From positions 1 to 64,000 of the forward strand of contig CANMZB010000013.1 in the NCBI GenBank assembly GCA_947502265.1: DNA of 64,000 nt, read 5' to 3'. Below the pieces are notes generated by a model that saw nothing but the letters and a program-made list of their open reading frames with translations, was not told the DNA's origin and searched no databases. This DNA comes from an uncultured Sulfitobacter sp. Its GTDB lineage: Bacteria > Pseudomonadota > Alphaproteobacteria > Rhodobacterales > Rhodobacteraceae. Of the stretch, positions 1-9,649 are shown in pieces; the first letter of the stretch is position 1, and each line of letters starts with the position of its first letter. The translations under genes and the position numbers were made by a program.

Positions 1-33
1 TGTGTAAGACGGGGTGTGTTTGCGCCGTGTCAT
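1..33 (-). CDS. Partial start of a transposase-like OrfA
   Basis: Only 11 codons are present, beginning MTRRKHTPSYT, with an AAGGA ribosome binding site about 8 bases upstream. The basic RRKH/TP start resembles IS3-family OrfA helix-turn-helix proteins. The fragment is too short for a firm family call; its position directly behind the IS-like terminus is the main support. Confidence 0.35.
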   Translation of the reverse strand, partial: MTRRKHTPSYT

Positions 34-82
34 AAGGTTCATCCTTGGAGAGTTTGCTCTCAGGTAAACCCGGGGCGATTCA
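1..82 (-). mobile_element. End of an IS3-like insertion sequence running off the left edge
   Basis: Read on the minus strand, the integrase gene stops matching its family at position 83. It continues into TGAATCGCCCCGGGTTTACC (82 down to 63), then a short leader and an ATG at 33. A TGA-CCCCGG-type terminus just ahead of a small Arg/Lys-rich transposase-like ORF is what I would expect of the left end of an IS3-family element (recall, not a search). The rest of the element, its other inverted repeat and the far target duplication lie outside the window, so family and insertion point are inferred. Confidence 0.5.
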
Positions 83-1037
83 GATCGTGAAACCGAAGGT
101 CTTCAATTTCGACCAATTGCCGGTGACGACGAAACGCTGTCCCAGTAGATCTCGGATTATACGGGAAGATAAATTCTGACGTCCTCGGCATGGATAGAAT
201 GATTTTTAACGCTTCAGGCGGCAAGTTCACGGTGACGTTGTTTCCTTTCTTTTTGCGCGGATGCTTCATCTGGCGAATCAAAATTGTACTCTCGGAAACG
301 TTCAGGTCGCTCCAGCGAAGTCTACAAATCCCGCTAAGGCGTCGACACGAGTAAATTGCGAAAACGCTGATAGTGATTACAGGAATTTTTTGCCGTTTGT
401 TGGCAAGCACAGCATTCAATATTTGATCCAGCTCTTCCAGAGATGGCCGGCGTTCACGTTCGTCAGAACGAGCAAGAATTTCATCCTCCCATAGTATCTC
501 CATCGCCCAAACAATGACGTCATATGGCACGTCTGCTTTGCGCTTTGCTGCCCATTTGAGTGAAGAGGCCAGTATGGCCATGTAACCGGCGGCAGTCTGA
601 GGAAGCATCCCAGTGGCGATAAGACCATCGGCCATGGCCCTGAACCATTTTAGGTTGAGGGTTGACGCTGACACCTGACAACGATCATGTTTGATTAGTA
701 AATCCAAGTTTTGATTGGCCGAGCGTTCCATGTGCCGACCATTGTCCCTCTTTCGCTGCAACAGATCGGAAACAAGGACTTGGTTTGTTTCCTCTTCATT
801 CTGTTTGCGAGCCAGCCTCCCCAATTGAATTTTGGCCAGCGTGTCGTCACGCCATTTCTTGGCTTCATCAAGAGTTGAAAAGGTCTTGCTGGCGCTGACA
901 TCTCCTTGGTCTTGTTTCCGACGAATTTGCACGCAGTATCGCGGTGAGCGACCGTTGCCCGACCGTTTAGAGATAAATGGTTCTTGAGAGCAATCTGCCG
1001 GCTCGGGACAGTTCCCCGCTGGCTTTGGTGCTTCCAT
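60..1037 (-). pseudogene. Tyrosine recombinase (phage-type integrase), C-terminus lost
   Basis: The 325-residue frame has an N-terminal SAM-like core-binding region (about 85-190) and the start of the catalytic domain. The first active-site arginine lies in YSCRRLSGICRLRW (about 229-242), and the HxxR box begins as FHDL at 317-319. Where the family continues with R-H and then the catalytic Tyr about 30 residues on, this frame reads N-R-P-G-F-T-stop, and those codons are IS-end sequence. Box-II Arg, the second His and the Tyr nucleophile are all missing, so the protein should be inactive. The ATG at 1037 has a CAGGAG site 5 bases upstream. A 41-codon ORF precedes it. GC is lower than in the downstream core genes, which fits an integrated element edge. 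Confidence 0.8.
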
Positions 1038-1085
1038 TTTGCTCCTGGCGGTTGAGCGTTTGGGCGACTTTTCGGATTTAGAGGG

Positions 1086-1211
1086 TTAAACACTTCTTTG
1101 TGCTGTCCCGGTGGGCGCCGGTGACGGGAGCGTGAAAGGTGAACCTGCAGATTGTTTGCGCGAGATTTCTGCAAGAAGGCTAGCGGAACTACGTTGAGTG
1201 GTCTGAGACAT
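1086..1211 (-). CDS. Small hypothetical protein upstream of the integrase
   Basis: A 41-codon frame (starting MSQTTQRSSASLLAEI) has a clean AAGGA site 8 bases before its ATG and ends 48 bases before the integrase start, so the two could be co-transcribed. It is Ser/Thr/Pro-rich and I see no recognisable domain. An excisionase would be the obvious partner for an integrase, but no winged-helix motif is visible. The case rests on the ribosome binding site and spacing only. Confidence 0.35.
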   Translation of the reverse strand: MSQTTQRSSASLLAEISRKQSAGSPFTLPSPAPTGTAQRSV

Positions 1212-1657
1212 GATTTTCTTCCTTGACCGATTATGAGGAGCAGGTGTCGTTTTGTTCCGGCCGAAAATCGCATGATTGAGTTATGTGACGCCCGGGCCGA
1301 AAATGGGTGCATGTGGGCTTTTGGAGGGCCCCTCAACTTGGGGATGCACGCCGCGAAAAAAAGCTGCTATTCGGTAGCAAGCGTTTTCGGAAAACCCACG
1401 GAAACTACCGAAAATCGGGGTAAATCACAGGAAATGCGTCAAAGTCACGAAGTCACGAAATTCCTGCTATGTCATTGAATTAAAAAATTAAAATCATCCG
1501 ATCGACTCAGCATTGCGCCTGATGATGGAGATGATGGACAAGGCACGCGCGGCAGGGCAGGTTCACGATTGCGATGCGCCCCGTTTCATGGGGCCGAATG
1601 GCCCGTCTCCCGGCGACCGGTCCGATGTCTTTAAGAATCTTGCGAAAGAACGATGCC
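1212..1657. other. Gap with short repeats, no supported gene
   Basis: This stretch is AT-rich near 1470-1500 and contains no frame with a credible start. It has three copies of CCGAAAAT (1261, 1297, 1408) and a tandem octamer AGTCACGA at 1443-1458. These could be recombinase arm sites or chance; nothing else stands out. Confidence 0.4.
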
Positions 1658-3067
1658 ATGACCAATGTGCCGCCCCCGTCAGCCGTGACGCCATTCGCCG
1701 ATGCGGCATCGACGGCCCGTGCCGCGCGTACGCAGCTTTTGCTTGAGGCTCCCATCGACTCGACACTGGCTAGGCTGGCCGCGCCCAATGTGCTGGCCAT
1801 GTTTGTGCAGGCGGTCCAAAGCATTGCCGAAGCGTACTTTGCAAGTCTGCTGGGGGTGACGGCGCTGGCCGGTCTGGCGATTGTGTTTCCGCTGGTGATG
1901 CTGACGCAGATGCTTTCGGCTGGGGCCATGGGCGGGGCCATTTCCGCGTCTGTGGCACGCGCGCTGGGGGCTGCAAATCCCGGACGGGCGGCGACGCTCA
2001 CCTGTACCGCGTGGGTTATTGCAACGGCTCTGGCGCTGCTCATGGCTGTGGGGATGGCGGTTTTCGGGCGCGGCATTTTCAATCTGCTCGGCGGCGGTCC
2101 CGAGGCGGTTGCGCTGGCTGCTACCTATGCTGCTGTTTTCTTTCCCGGCTGTATCGCGATCTGGCTGTGTAATTCCTCGCTCAGCATCATTCGCGGCACC
2201 GGCGATATGCGTATGCCTTCGGTGCTGCTTTTGCTGGTGTCGCTGATCTCGATTCCCCTGACAGGGGCATTTGCATTGGGATGGGGGCCGTTTCCGGCAA
2301 TGGGAATTGCGGGGCTGCCAACAGGATTAATCCTTGCCTACGGGGTCGGTGCGATTGTCGCGATGGGCTATATCTTTGCCGGTCGCACGGGGCTGCAGTT
2401 CGCCGGAGCACTGCGCCAGATCAATCCCGGCATGTTTCGCGACATCCTGAGCGTTGGCGCGATGGCTTCTTTCAACACGCTTCTTACGGTGCTGACTGTC
2501 GTGATCATGGTTGGCCTGGTCGGCCAGTACGGCGAGGCGGCGCTGGCGGGATACGGGTTGGGCGCGCGGCTGGAGTTTTTGATGATTCCGGTGATCTTTG
2601 GCATCGGCGCCGCAATGACGGCGATGGTCGGCGCGAATGTCGGCGCAGGCAAGCACGACCGTGCGCTGCGGGTGGCATGGACCGGATCCTTGATGGCGGC
2701 TTTGATTGTCGGAGCCATCGGAGCGCTGCTGGCGGTCTTTCCTGATCTCTGGCTTGGCATGTTTCTTGACCCGTCGAACACCGGCGCGCTGGAGGCAGGG
2801 CGCGCGTATTTCAGGATTGTCGCGCCATTCTATGTATTCTTTGGAGTGGGCCTTGCGCTTTATTTTGCAAGTCAGGGGGCGGGCAGGATGATCTGGCCGG
2901 TGATTGGCAGCCTGTGCCGGATCGCGGTTGCGGTGGGCGGCGCGATTGTCCTGACATCCACGACGGCACTGGGCGTGCAGGGGGTCTTTGCGGCAATCGC
3001 GGCGGCGATGCTGGTGTACGGGCTGGTCATCGGCCTTGCCATCAGGCGCACGCGCTGGAGGCCGTGA
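1658..3067 (+). CDS. MATE-family multidrug/cation antiporter
   Basis: A 469-residue, strongly hydrophobic protein with two repeated six-helix bundles. The family-typical N-terminal stretch LARLAAPNVLAMFVQA is followed by SIAEAYFASLLG, and the second half opens near GAMASFNTLLTVLTVVI. MATE proteins use H+ or Na+ gradients to expel cationic drugs and metabolites across the inner membrane; the substrate cannot be read from sequence. The frame is open back to 1574, but homology begins near residue 25 of the version starting at 1658, so I prefer that ATG although its ribosome binding site is weak. It stands alone, 150 bases before the ABC operon. Confidence 0.85.
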   Translation: MTNVPPPSAVTPFADAASTARAARTQLLLEAPIDSTLARLAAPNVLAMFVQAVQSIAEAYFASLLGVTALAGLAIVFPLVMLTQMLSAGAMGGAISASVARALGAANPGRAATLTCTAWVIATALALLMAVGMAVFGRGIFNLLGGGPEAVALAATYAAVFFPGCIAIWLCNSSLSIIRGTGDMRMPSVLLLLVSLISIPLTGAFALGWGPFPAMGIAGLPTGLILAYGVGAIVAMGYIFAGRTGLQFAGALRQINPGMFRDILSVGAMASFNTLLTVLTVVIMVGLVGQYGEAALAGYGLGARLEFLMIPVIFGIGAAMTAMVGANVGAGKHDRALRVAWTGSLMAALIVGAIGALLAVFPDLWLGMFLDPSNTGALEAGRAYFRIVAPFYVFFGVGLALYFASQGAGRMIWPVIGSLCRIAVAVGGAIVLTSTTALGVQGVFAAIAAAMLVYGLVIGLAIRRTRWRP

Positions 3068-3217
3068 TTTACCGGGTGGGTTTGTAACCGGCGTGTGAAG
3101 ATTGCGGGCAGATGTGCGATAAGTATTGACCTCAAGCGGCTCCCGTTCCTACGCTAAGCGCATCAAGCGCGCTGTGTCGCGTCTGTCGACAGATGCAAAA
3201 GAACTGGGGTTATTCAC

Positions 3218-4702
3218 ATGATGCACATTCGGAAATCACTGCAATTCACGACCTTTGCGATGGCCCTCGGGCTTTGTGCCACAGCAGTAAGTGCCGCCGA
3301 TCTGGTGATCGGGCTGCAACAGGAACCTACCTCGCTTGATCCCACAGCGGACGCCACCGCAGCCATTGACGGGATGATGACGCAGAACGTCTATGAATCG
3401 CTGACCATCGTTGCCGAGAATGGTGAGGTGGGCCCCAATCTGGCCAGTGCGTGGGAGGTTTCCGAGGATGGCCTGACGTACACGTTTACCCTGACAGACG
3501 CCGCGACCTTCCACGATGGCACCGCTTTTGATGCGGATGATGTGATCTATTCATTCGAACGCGCGATGGCCGAAGACAGCGTGAACCCGTCAAAAGCCAT
3601 CTTTAAACCCATCGAGAGCATCACGGCCCTGGACCCACGCACGATCCAGATCAAGCTGAAAAACAAGGACGCGTTTTTCCTGTTCAATATGGGGCAGGGT
3701 GACAGCGCCATTGTCGCCGCCGAATCGGCGGCAACGAACAATGTAAATCCCGTCGGCACCGGCCCGTTCAAATTTGACAACTGGACACGCGGCGACCGTT
3801 TGAAGCTGGTCAAGAACCCCGATCACCGCGACGCCGGCGAGGTGGCGCTTGATAGCGTCACGTTCCGCTTTATTTCGGACGCCGCAGCGGCCACCGCCGC
3901 GATGATGGCCGAGGAACTGGATGCCTTTCCCGGCTTCCCCGCGCCCGAGCTTCTGGAACAGTTCGAGGCCGATCCGCGGTTCCGCGTCAATCAGGGCAGC
4001 ACCGAAGGCGAAGTCATTCTGGCGATGAATAATTCCAAGCCGCCGTTTGACAACATCGAGGTGCGCCGCGCCGTTGCCACGGCGATCAATCGCGACGAGA
4101 TCATAGACGGCGCGATGTACGGCAAGGCCACCCCGATCGGCAGCTTCTATCCGCCCCACGGCACAGCCTATGTCGACCTCACGGACGCTTATCCGACCGA
4201 TACCGCCAAAGCCAAGGGCATGTTCGAAGCCGCAGGCGTTGCCGGCCAGACAATGACCTTGCGGGTGCCGCCGTTCCCCTACGCCACACGCTCTGCCGAG
4301 ATCATTCAGGCACAGCTGTCCGATGCGGGCATTGATGCACGCGTGGAAAATGTCGAATGGGGGTTCTGGATCGACGAGATCTACAAGAAAAAGAACTATG
4401 ACATGACGATCATTGCGCACACCGGTCCCAATGACATGGGCAATTTTGCGCGCGGGCCTGATTACTTCTACGGGTACGATGATCCGAAATTTACGGCCCT
4501 CTGGGACAGTATTTCAACAGAGGCGGATGATACCAAGCGCGATGAACTGCTCAAGGAGGGGCAACAGTATCTGTCCGATCAGGCGGTACATGGTTTCCTG
4601 TTCCAACTGCCGCTTCTGGGTGTATTCCGCAACGAGGTGAAGGGCTACTGGTCCTCCTCTCCGGTGCTGTATATGCCTTTGAAAAATGTCTCCAAAGATT
4701 GA
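3218..4702 (+). CDS. Periplasmic substrate-binding protein, peptide/nickel type (SBP_bac_5)
   Basis: A 494-residue protein with a cleavable signal peptide (basic start, hydrophobic core, probable cleavage after VSA near residue 27). It has the extended two-lobe fold of family 5 binding proteins: GLQQEPTSLDPTAD near the mature N-terminus, WEVSEDGLTYTFTL, and NPVGTGPFKFDNW mid-protein. It captures a small ligand, classically di- or oligopeptides, for the permease encoded next. The four downstream genes are closely spaced or overlapping and complete the importer. The terminal phosphodiesterase hints that the ligand may be a phosphodiester or nucleotide-like compound, but that is inference. Confidence 0.9.
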   Translation: MMHIRKSLQFTTFAMALGLCATAVSAADLVIGLQQEPTSLDPTADATAAIDGMMTQNVYESLTIVAENGEVGPNLASAWEVSEDGLTYTFTLTDAATFHDGTAFDADDVIYSFERAMAEDSVNPSKAIFKPIESITALDPRTIQIKLKNKDAFFLFNMGQGDSAIVAAESAATNNVNPVGTGPFKFDNWTRGDRLKLVKNPDHRDAGEVALDSVTFRFISDAAAATAAMMAEELDAFPGFPAPELLEQFEADPRFRVNQGSTEGEVILAMNNSKPPFDNIEVRRAVATAINRDEIIDGAMYGKATPIGSFYPPHGTAYVDLTDAYPTDTAKAKGMFEAAGVAGQTMTLRVPPFPYATRSAEIIQAQLSDAGIDARVENVEWGFWIDEIYKKKNYDMTIIAHTGPNDMGNFARGPDYFYGYDDPKFTALWDSISTEADDTKRDELLKEGQQYLSDQAVHGFLFQLPLLGVFRNEVKGYWSSSPVLYMPLKNVSKD

Positions 4703-4754
4703 TCCATATGGAACAGCGGGAGGGGGCGACCCCTCCTGACGGGCAATTTCGCAT

Positions 4755-5699
4755 ATGACCTATTTCCTGTTGCGCCGCACGTTCGGCTTTATCGCGACGC
4801 TGATTGCCGTGTCGATTGTCGTGTTCGCGGTGATGAACGTGTTGCCCGGTGATCCGGCGCTGACCATTCTGGGAATGGATGCGACCGACGACGCGCTGGC
4901 CGCCCTGCGCAAAGAGCTTGGCCTGAACGATCCGCTGCTTGCGCGTTATTTCGCATGGGTCGGGGGCGCGCTGACGGGGGATTTCGGGACCAGCCATTCG
5001 TTTCGCGTTCCCGTGGCCGAACTCATAACCGAGCGGCTGGCGATGACCGTCTCGCTGGCTGTGGCGGGCATGGTTTTGACGCTGGTCATTGCGCTGTCCG
5101 TGGGCATTTTCGCCGCCGCCAACCACGGCAAGGCAGGCGATTGGGCCACGATGTTTATCAGCCAGCTTGGCATTGCCGTGCCTGCGTTCTGGCTGTCGAT
5201 CCTGCTGGTGCTGCTTTTTGCGGTCAAATTACGCTGGCTGCCGCCGGGCGGATTTGCGGGCTGGTCCGATCCGGTGGCGGCGCTGCGCTCGCTGGTGTTG
5301 CCCACGGTGGCATTGGCGCTGGTCCAGTCAGCGGTGCTGGCCCGCGTCACCCGTTCTTCGGCCCTCGAAGTGATGCGGCAGGATTTCACCCGCACCGCGC
5401 GGGCCAGCGGGCTGTCACAGCGGCGCATCCTGTGGCGCCATGTGCTGCCCAATGCCTTGGTGCCGATTGTCACCATCGTGGGGATGCAGTTTGCGGCCCT
5501 TGTCACAGGCACAATCGTAATCGAAAACGTGTTTTACCTGCCCGGCCTCGGGCGGTTGATATTCCAATCCATCGCCAACCGCGATTTACCTACCGTGCAG
5601 GCACTCGTCATGCTTTTCGCGGTAATCGTGGTAACGGCTAACTTTGTTGTCGATCTTCTTTATGTCCTGATCGACCCGCGATTAAAGGCCCGCGCATGA
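4755..5699 (+). CDS. ABC transporter permease, DppB type
   Basis: A 314-residue inner membrane protein with about six helices. N-terminal FGFIATLIAVSIVVFAVMNVLPGDPA is characteristic of DppB/OppB, and the cytoplasmic EAA-type loop that contacts the ATPase lies near FTRTARASGLSQRRILWRHVLPNA (about 211-234). It follows the binding protein by 52 bases. It overlaps the next permease by 4 bases (ATGA), which points to translational coupling and a heteromeric DppB/DppC-type channel. Confidence 0.9.
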   Translation: MTYFLLRRTFGFIATLIAVSIVVFAVMNVLPGDPALTILGMDATDDALAALRKELGLNDPLLARYFAWVGGALTGDFGTSHSFRVPVAELITERLAMTVSLAVAGMVLTLVIALSVGIFAAANHGKAGDWATMFISQLGIAVPAFWLSILLVLLFAVKLRWLPPGGFAGWSDPVAALRSLVLPTVALALVQSAVLARVTRSSALEVMRQDFTRTARASGLSQRRILWRHVLPNALVPIVTIVGMQFAALVTGTIVIENVFYLPGLGRLIFQSIANRDLPTVQALVMLFAVIVVTANFVVDLLYVLIDPRLKARA

Positions 5700-6514
5700 A
5701 GTCGTTGCCTGCAAATTTCACCATCGGCGCGGTGCTGGTGGCGCTGGTTCTCGGCGCTGCGGCCCTGTCGCTGGTCTGGACGCCGCATGACCCCACCGCG
5801 CTGAACATCAGGGGTAAATTTGCGGCACCCTCCGCGGCCCATTGGCTCGGCACCGACCAGCTGGGGCGCGATATCGTCAGCCAGCTGATGGCGGCGGCGC
5901 GCAATTCCATGACTGTGGCCATTGTTGCCGTGTTTTTGGGCGGTTCCATCGGGGTTGCGCTTGGCCTGCTGGCGTCGGCGATTGGTGGTTGGGTCGAGGA
6001 TGGCGTGATGCGGCTTGCCGATCTCGGCTTTGCTTTTCCGGCGTTGTTGTTTGCGATCATGCTGGCGGCGGTGTTTGGTCCGTCGCTGACGAACGCGGTG
6101 CTTGCGATTGCCTTTATCAACATTCCCATTTTTGCGCGTGTTGCGCGGGCCTCGGCCAATCAGGTCTGGACGCGCGAATATGTACTGGCGGCGCGGGCGG
6201 CGGGCATGAACAAACTGGCCATCACCCGCGATCACATCCTGCCCAACATCGCCGCCGCCGTGATCGTACAGGCCACCATCGAATTCGCGGTCGCCATTCT
6301 GGCTGAAGCGGCGCTTTCCTATCTTGGTCTTGGCGCACAGCCGCCCGCGTCAAGCTGGGGAAGGATGCTCTCGGAAGCGCAGACGCTGATCTATCTTGCA
6401 CCCGAGCTTGCGATCTATCCGGGCCTGTGTATCGTCACGGCTGTTCTGGGGTTCGGCCTTTTGGGGGACGGGTTGCGCGATGTGACAGATCCCCGACTGG
6501 CGAGGGCGCGTTAA
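5696..6514 (+). CDS. ABC transporter permease, DppC type
   Basis: This 272-residue protein has the usual DppC layout: one N-terminal helix, then the family motif HWLGTDQLGRDIVSQL (about 49-64), five further helices, and the EAA loop around YVLAARAAGMNKLAITRDHILPN. It pairs with the upstream permease. Its stop is one base before the ATPase start, so it lies firmly inside the operon. Confidence 0.9.
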   Translation: MKSLPANFTIGAVLVALVLGAAALSLVWTPHDPTALNIRGKFAAPSAAHWLGTDQLGRDIVSQLMAAARNSMTVAIVAVFLGGSIGVALGLLASAIGGWVEDGVMRLADLGFAFPALLFAIMLAAVFGPSLTNAVLAIAFINIPIFARVARASANQVWTREYVLAARAAGMNKLAITRDHILPNIAAAVIVQATIEFAVAILAEAALSYLGLGAQPPASSWGRMLSEAQTLIYLAPELAIYPGLCIVTAVLGFGLLGDGLRDVTDPRLARAR

Positions 6515-6515
6515 G

Positions 6516-7474
6516 ATGTTCGAGTTGCAAAATATGACGGTGCGCTTCAGCTTTGGAGAAGCCTTGCGCGAGGCGTCCTTGCGAATCAATCCGGGGGACA
6601 GGATCGGTATTGTGGGCGAAAGCGGATCGGGTAAATCCATGCTGGCGGCCTGCCTGATGGGCATGGTGCCCGACGCCGCCGAGCTGACCGGGACACTTGG
6701 CGTTGACGGCATCGACATGACCCACGCGTCCGAGGCGCATTGGCAAACCATTCGTGCGCGCCGCGTCGCGATGATTTTTCAAGAGCCGATGTCCGCGCTT
6801 AACCCGTTGCGGCGGGTGGGCGAAACGGTGGCCGAACCGATGCGCGTGCATCTGGGGCTGGGCAAGGCACAGGCGCGCGCCCGCGTGAGCGCGCTTTTCA
6901 AAGAGGTGGGCATCCCCGATCCGGACTCACGGCTGCGGATGTTTCCGCACGAGTTGTCCGGCGGGCAACGCCAGCGGGTGCTGATTGCGCTGGCGCTGGC
7001 CTGTGATCCCGAACTTTTGATCGCGGACGAGCCGACAACGGCGCTGGATGCGAATGTGGCGTTGAAAATCACCGATCTGCTGGTTGATCTGAGCCGCACC
7101 CGCAACATGGCGCTGGTGTTTATCAGCCATGATCTTGCCGCTGTGGCGCGTGCCACAACGGACATTGCCGTGATGTATGGCGGCGATATCGTGGAGCGGG
7201 GGCGCACGGCGGAGGTTCTTGCCAACCCCGTGCATCCCTATACCCAAGGACTGCTGGCGGCGCGCCCCGATCCGCGCGCGGTGCCGCGCGATGCAAACGG
7301 GCGGCGCAGACGCTTGCCGACGATTCCCGGCACGGTGCCGCCGCTTTACAAATTGCCGCAGGGCTGCCGCTTTTCGGGGCGCTGCGCGGTGGAACGTAGC
7401 GCCTGTGCCTATGTAAAACCTGCGCCCGTCGGACCACGCCATGCCACCTGTCACGCCATTACGCAGGATACCCT

Positions 7475-7478
<4 letters not shown>
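6516..7478 (+). CDS. ABC transporter ATP-binding protein, DppD type
   Basis: A 320-residue ATPase with Walker A GESGSGKS, a Q-loop at FQEPMSALNPLRRVGETVAEP, signature LSGGQRQRV, Walker B LLIADEPTTALD and an H-loop ISHDLAAV. The C-terminal extension PGTVPPLYKLPQGCRFSGRC with later cysteines is the oligopeptide-transport C-terminal domain, which in some family members binds an Fe-S cluster. It overlaps the next ATPase gene by 4 bases (GTGA). Confidence 0.9.
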
Positions 7479-8244
<766 letters not shown>

Positions 8245-8248
<4 letters not shown>

Positions 8249-9051
8249 CCCGTTTCGTTCATCTTACCGATCTGCATGTTTCGCACCCGGATGCGAATGA
8301 CCCCAAAGACAAAACCGCGAGCCGTGATCTGCTTGAAAGGGTTGTGGGCCTGATCAACGCGATGCAACCACAGCCCGATTTTGTGGTGGCCAGCGGCGAT
8401 CTGACCAATATGGGCGACGAGGCCAGCTATGCTTTGGTGCGCGATCTGCTTGCGCCGCTCAAGGCACCGGTGGTCATGGCGCTTGGCAATCATGATCTGC
8501 GCGCGGGGTTTCACGCAGTTTTTGGTGGCGAGGCGGGGGATGCGCCGTATTTTCATGATGAGGTGTATGGCGGCCTGCATGTCATCACTCTTGATACCAA
8601 GGTGCCAGAGCGCGTCGCAGGCGCGATTTGCGAGGCGCAGTTCGCGTATCTGCCAAAGGCGCTGACCCGTCATGCGGACCTGCCCAAGCTGATCGTCATG
8701 CACCATCCGCCGCGTGTGGATGATGGCGGCTTGCCGTGGGGCAGCATTGATATGGGGTCAACCACGCGGTTGGCCGAAATGCTTGAAGGTCAGAACATTG
8801 CAGGTATTCTGTCGGGCCACATCCATATCAACCAGATCCACCACTGGCATGGTATGCCCGTCTGCATCACAAGCGGTCTGGATTACACAATTGATCTGCT
8901 TGAGCGCCGCGACCTGCGACTGCTTGAAGGCACCACGATGGCGATCTGCGAGCATCGCGCGTCGGGCCTCTCGGTCAGCTTTGTTCCGCTCAGCCCTGCG
9001 CAACGCGATCTGGGCACCATAGATCGCGCGCGGCTTCTGGCGTTTACCTGA
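8245..9051 (+). CDS. Calcineurin-like metallophosphoesterase, CpdA-like
   Basis: A 268-residue cytoplasmic protein with the full dinuclear-metal signature of class III phosphodiesterases: DLH at 9-11, GD near residue 52, GNHD near 86-89, a lone His in VMHHPPR, and GHIHINQ near 191-197. Members hydrolyse cyclic nucleotides (CpdA) or glycerophosphodiesters (GpdQ-like). It is translationally coupled to the ABC ATPase, so it probably acts on the imported ligand rather than as a general cAMP phosphodiesterase. No signal peptide is visible. The substrate is not decided by the sequence. Confidence 0.8.
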
Positions 9052-9060
9052 ACTGCCGCC

Positions 9061-9516
9061 TCAGGCGGATATACTGTTGGTGCGCTTGATCTCGCGCAGG
9101 ACAACATTCGTTTGCGCGCTTTCCACGGCGGGCAGGCGGAACAGGAACTCTTCGAGAAAGACGTTGTAGGCGGCAATGTCGCGGCACAGAACGCGCAGGT
9201 GATAGTCGGCCTGTCCGGTTGTCGCATAGCAATCAAGGACTTCGGGCCGTGCATCCACCGCCGTTATGAAGTCGGAAAGATGCTCGGGATTGTGCCGCGT
9301 GAGATGTATGTGAACGAGAGCCTGAAAGGTCAGACCGATGACCTGTGGCGATACCTCGGCGCTGTACCCCTTGATGATGCCAGCCTCCTCAAGCGCGCGG
9401 GTTTTGCGCCAGCAAGCCGAGGGCGACATGCCGATCTGCTCCGCAAGATCGCCGTTGGAAATCCGGCAATCGGCCTGCAATATTCTGAGAATATGTTTGT
9501 CGCGTGCATCCATCAT
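9061..9516 (-). CDS. Lrp/AsnC family transcriptional regulator
   Basis: A 151-residue protein with an N-terminal winged helix (ILRILQADCRISNGDLAEQIGMSPSACWRK, recognition helix around 28-40) followed by a RAM domain that senses amino acids and forms octamers. It is convergent with the phosphodiesterase (9 bases apart) and divergent from the indolepyruvate oxidoreductase gene. That fits regulation of aromatic amino acid breakdown, probably with autoregulation through the shared promoter region. Confidence 0.9.
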   Translation of the reverse strand: MMDARDKHILRILQADCRISNGDLAEQIGMSPSACWRKTRALEEAGIIKGYSAEVSPQVIGLTFQALVHIHLTRHNPEHLSDFITAVDARPEVLDCYATTGQADYHLRVLCRDIAAYNVFLEEFLFRLPAVESAQTNVVLREIKRTNSISA

Positions 9517-9582
9517 TGCCGGTCAACTATTTCGATTTTCATGGGTAAGGTGGTTATGTAGGCCGAATATCACCAAATTACG

Positions 9583-9607
9583 GTGGGTAATAGACTAATT
9601 TACCCAC
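9583..9607. promoter_or_regulatory. Candidate Lrp-type operator
   Basis: GTGGGTAA and TTACCCAC form a perfect 8-bp inverted repeat around a 9-base AT-rich spacer, 42 bases before the oxidoreductase start and 66 bases from the lrp start. A 15-25-bp interrupted palindrome in a divergent lrp-target gap is the usual Lrp/AsnC arrangement. Its role is inferred. Confidence 0.55.
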
Positions 9608-9649
9608 AGATATCCGGATAATATCGTCACAGCCACAAGGGATGCCGGA

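Noticed and set aside
1233-1478. 81-codon plus-strand ORF near the integrase
   Set aside because: No ribosome binding site and no sensible composition.
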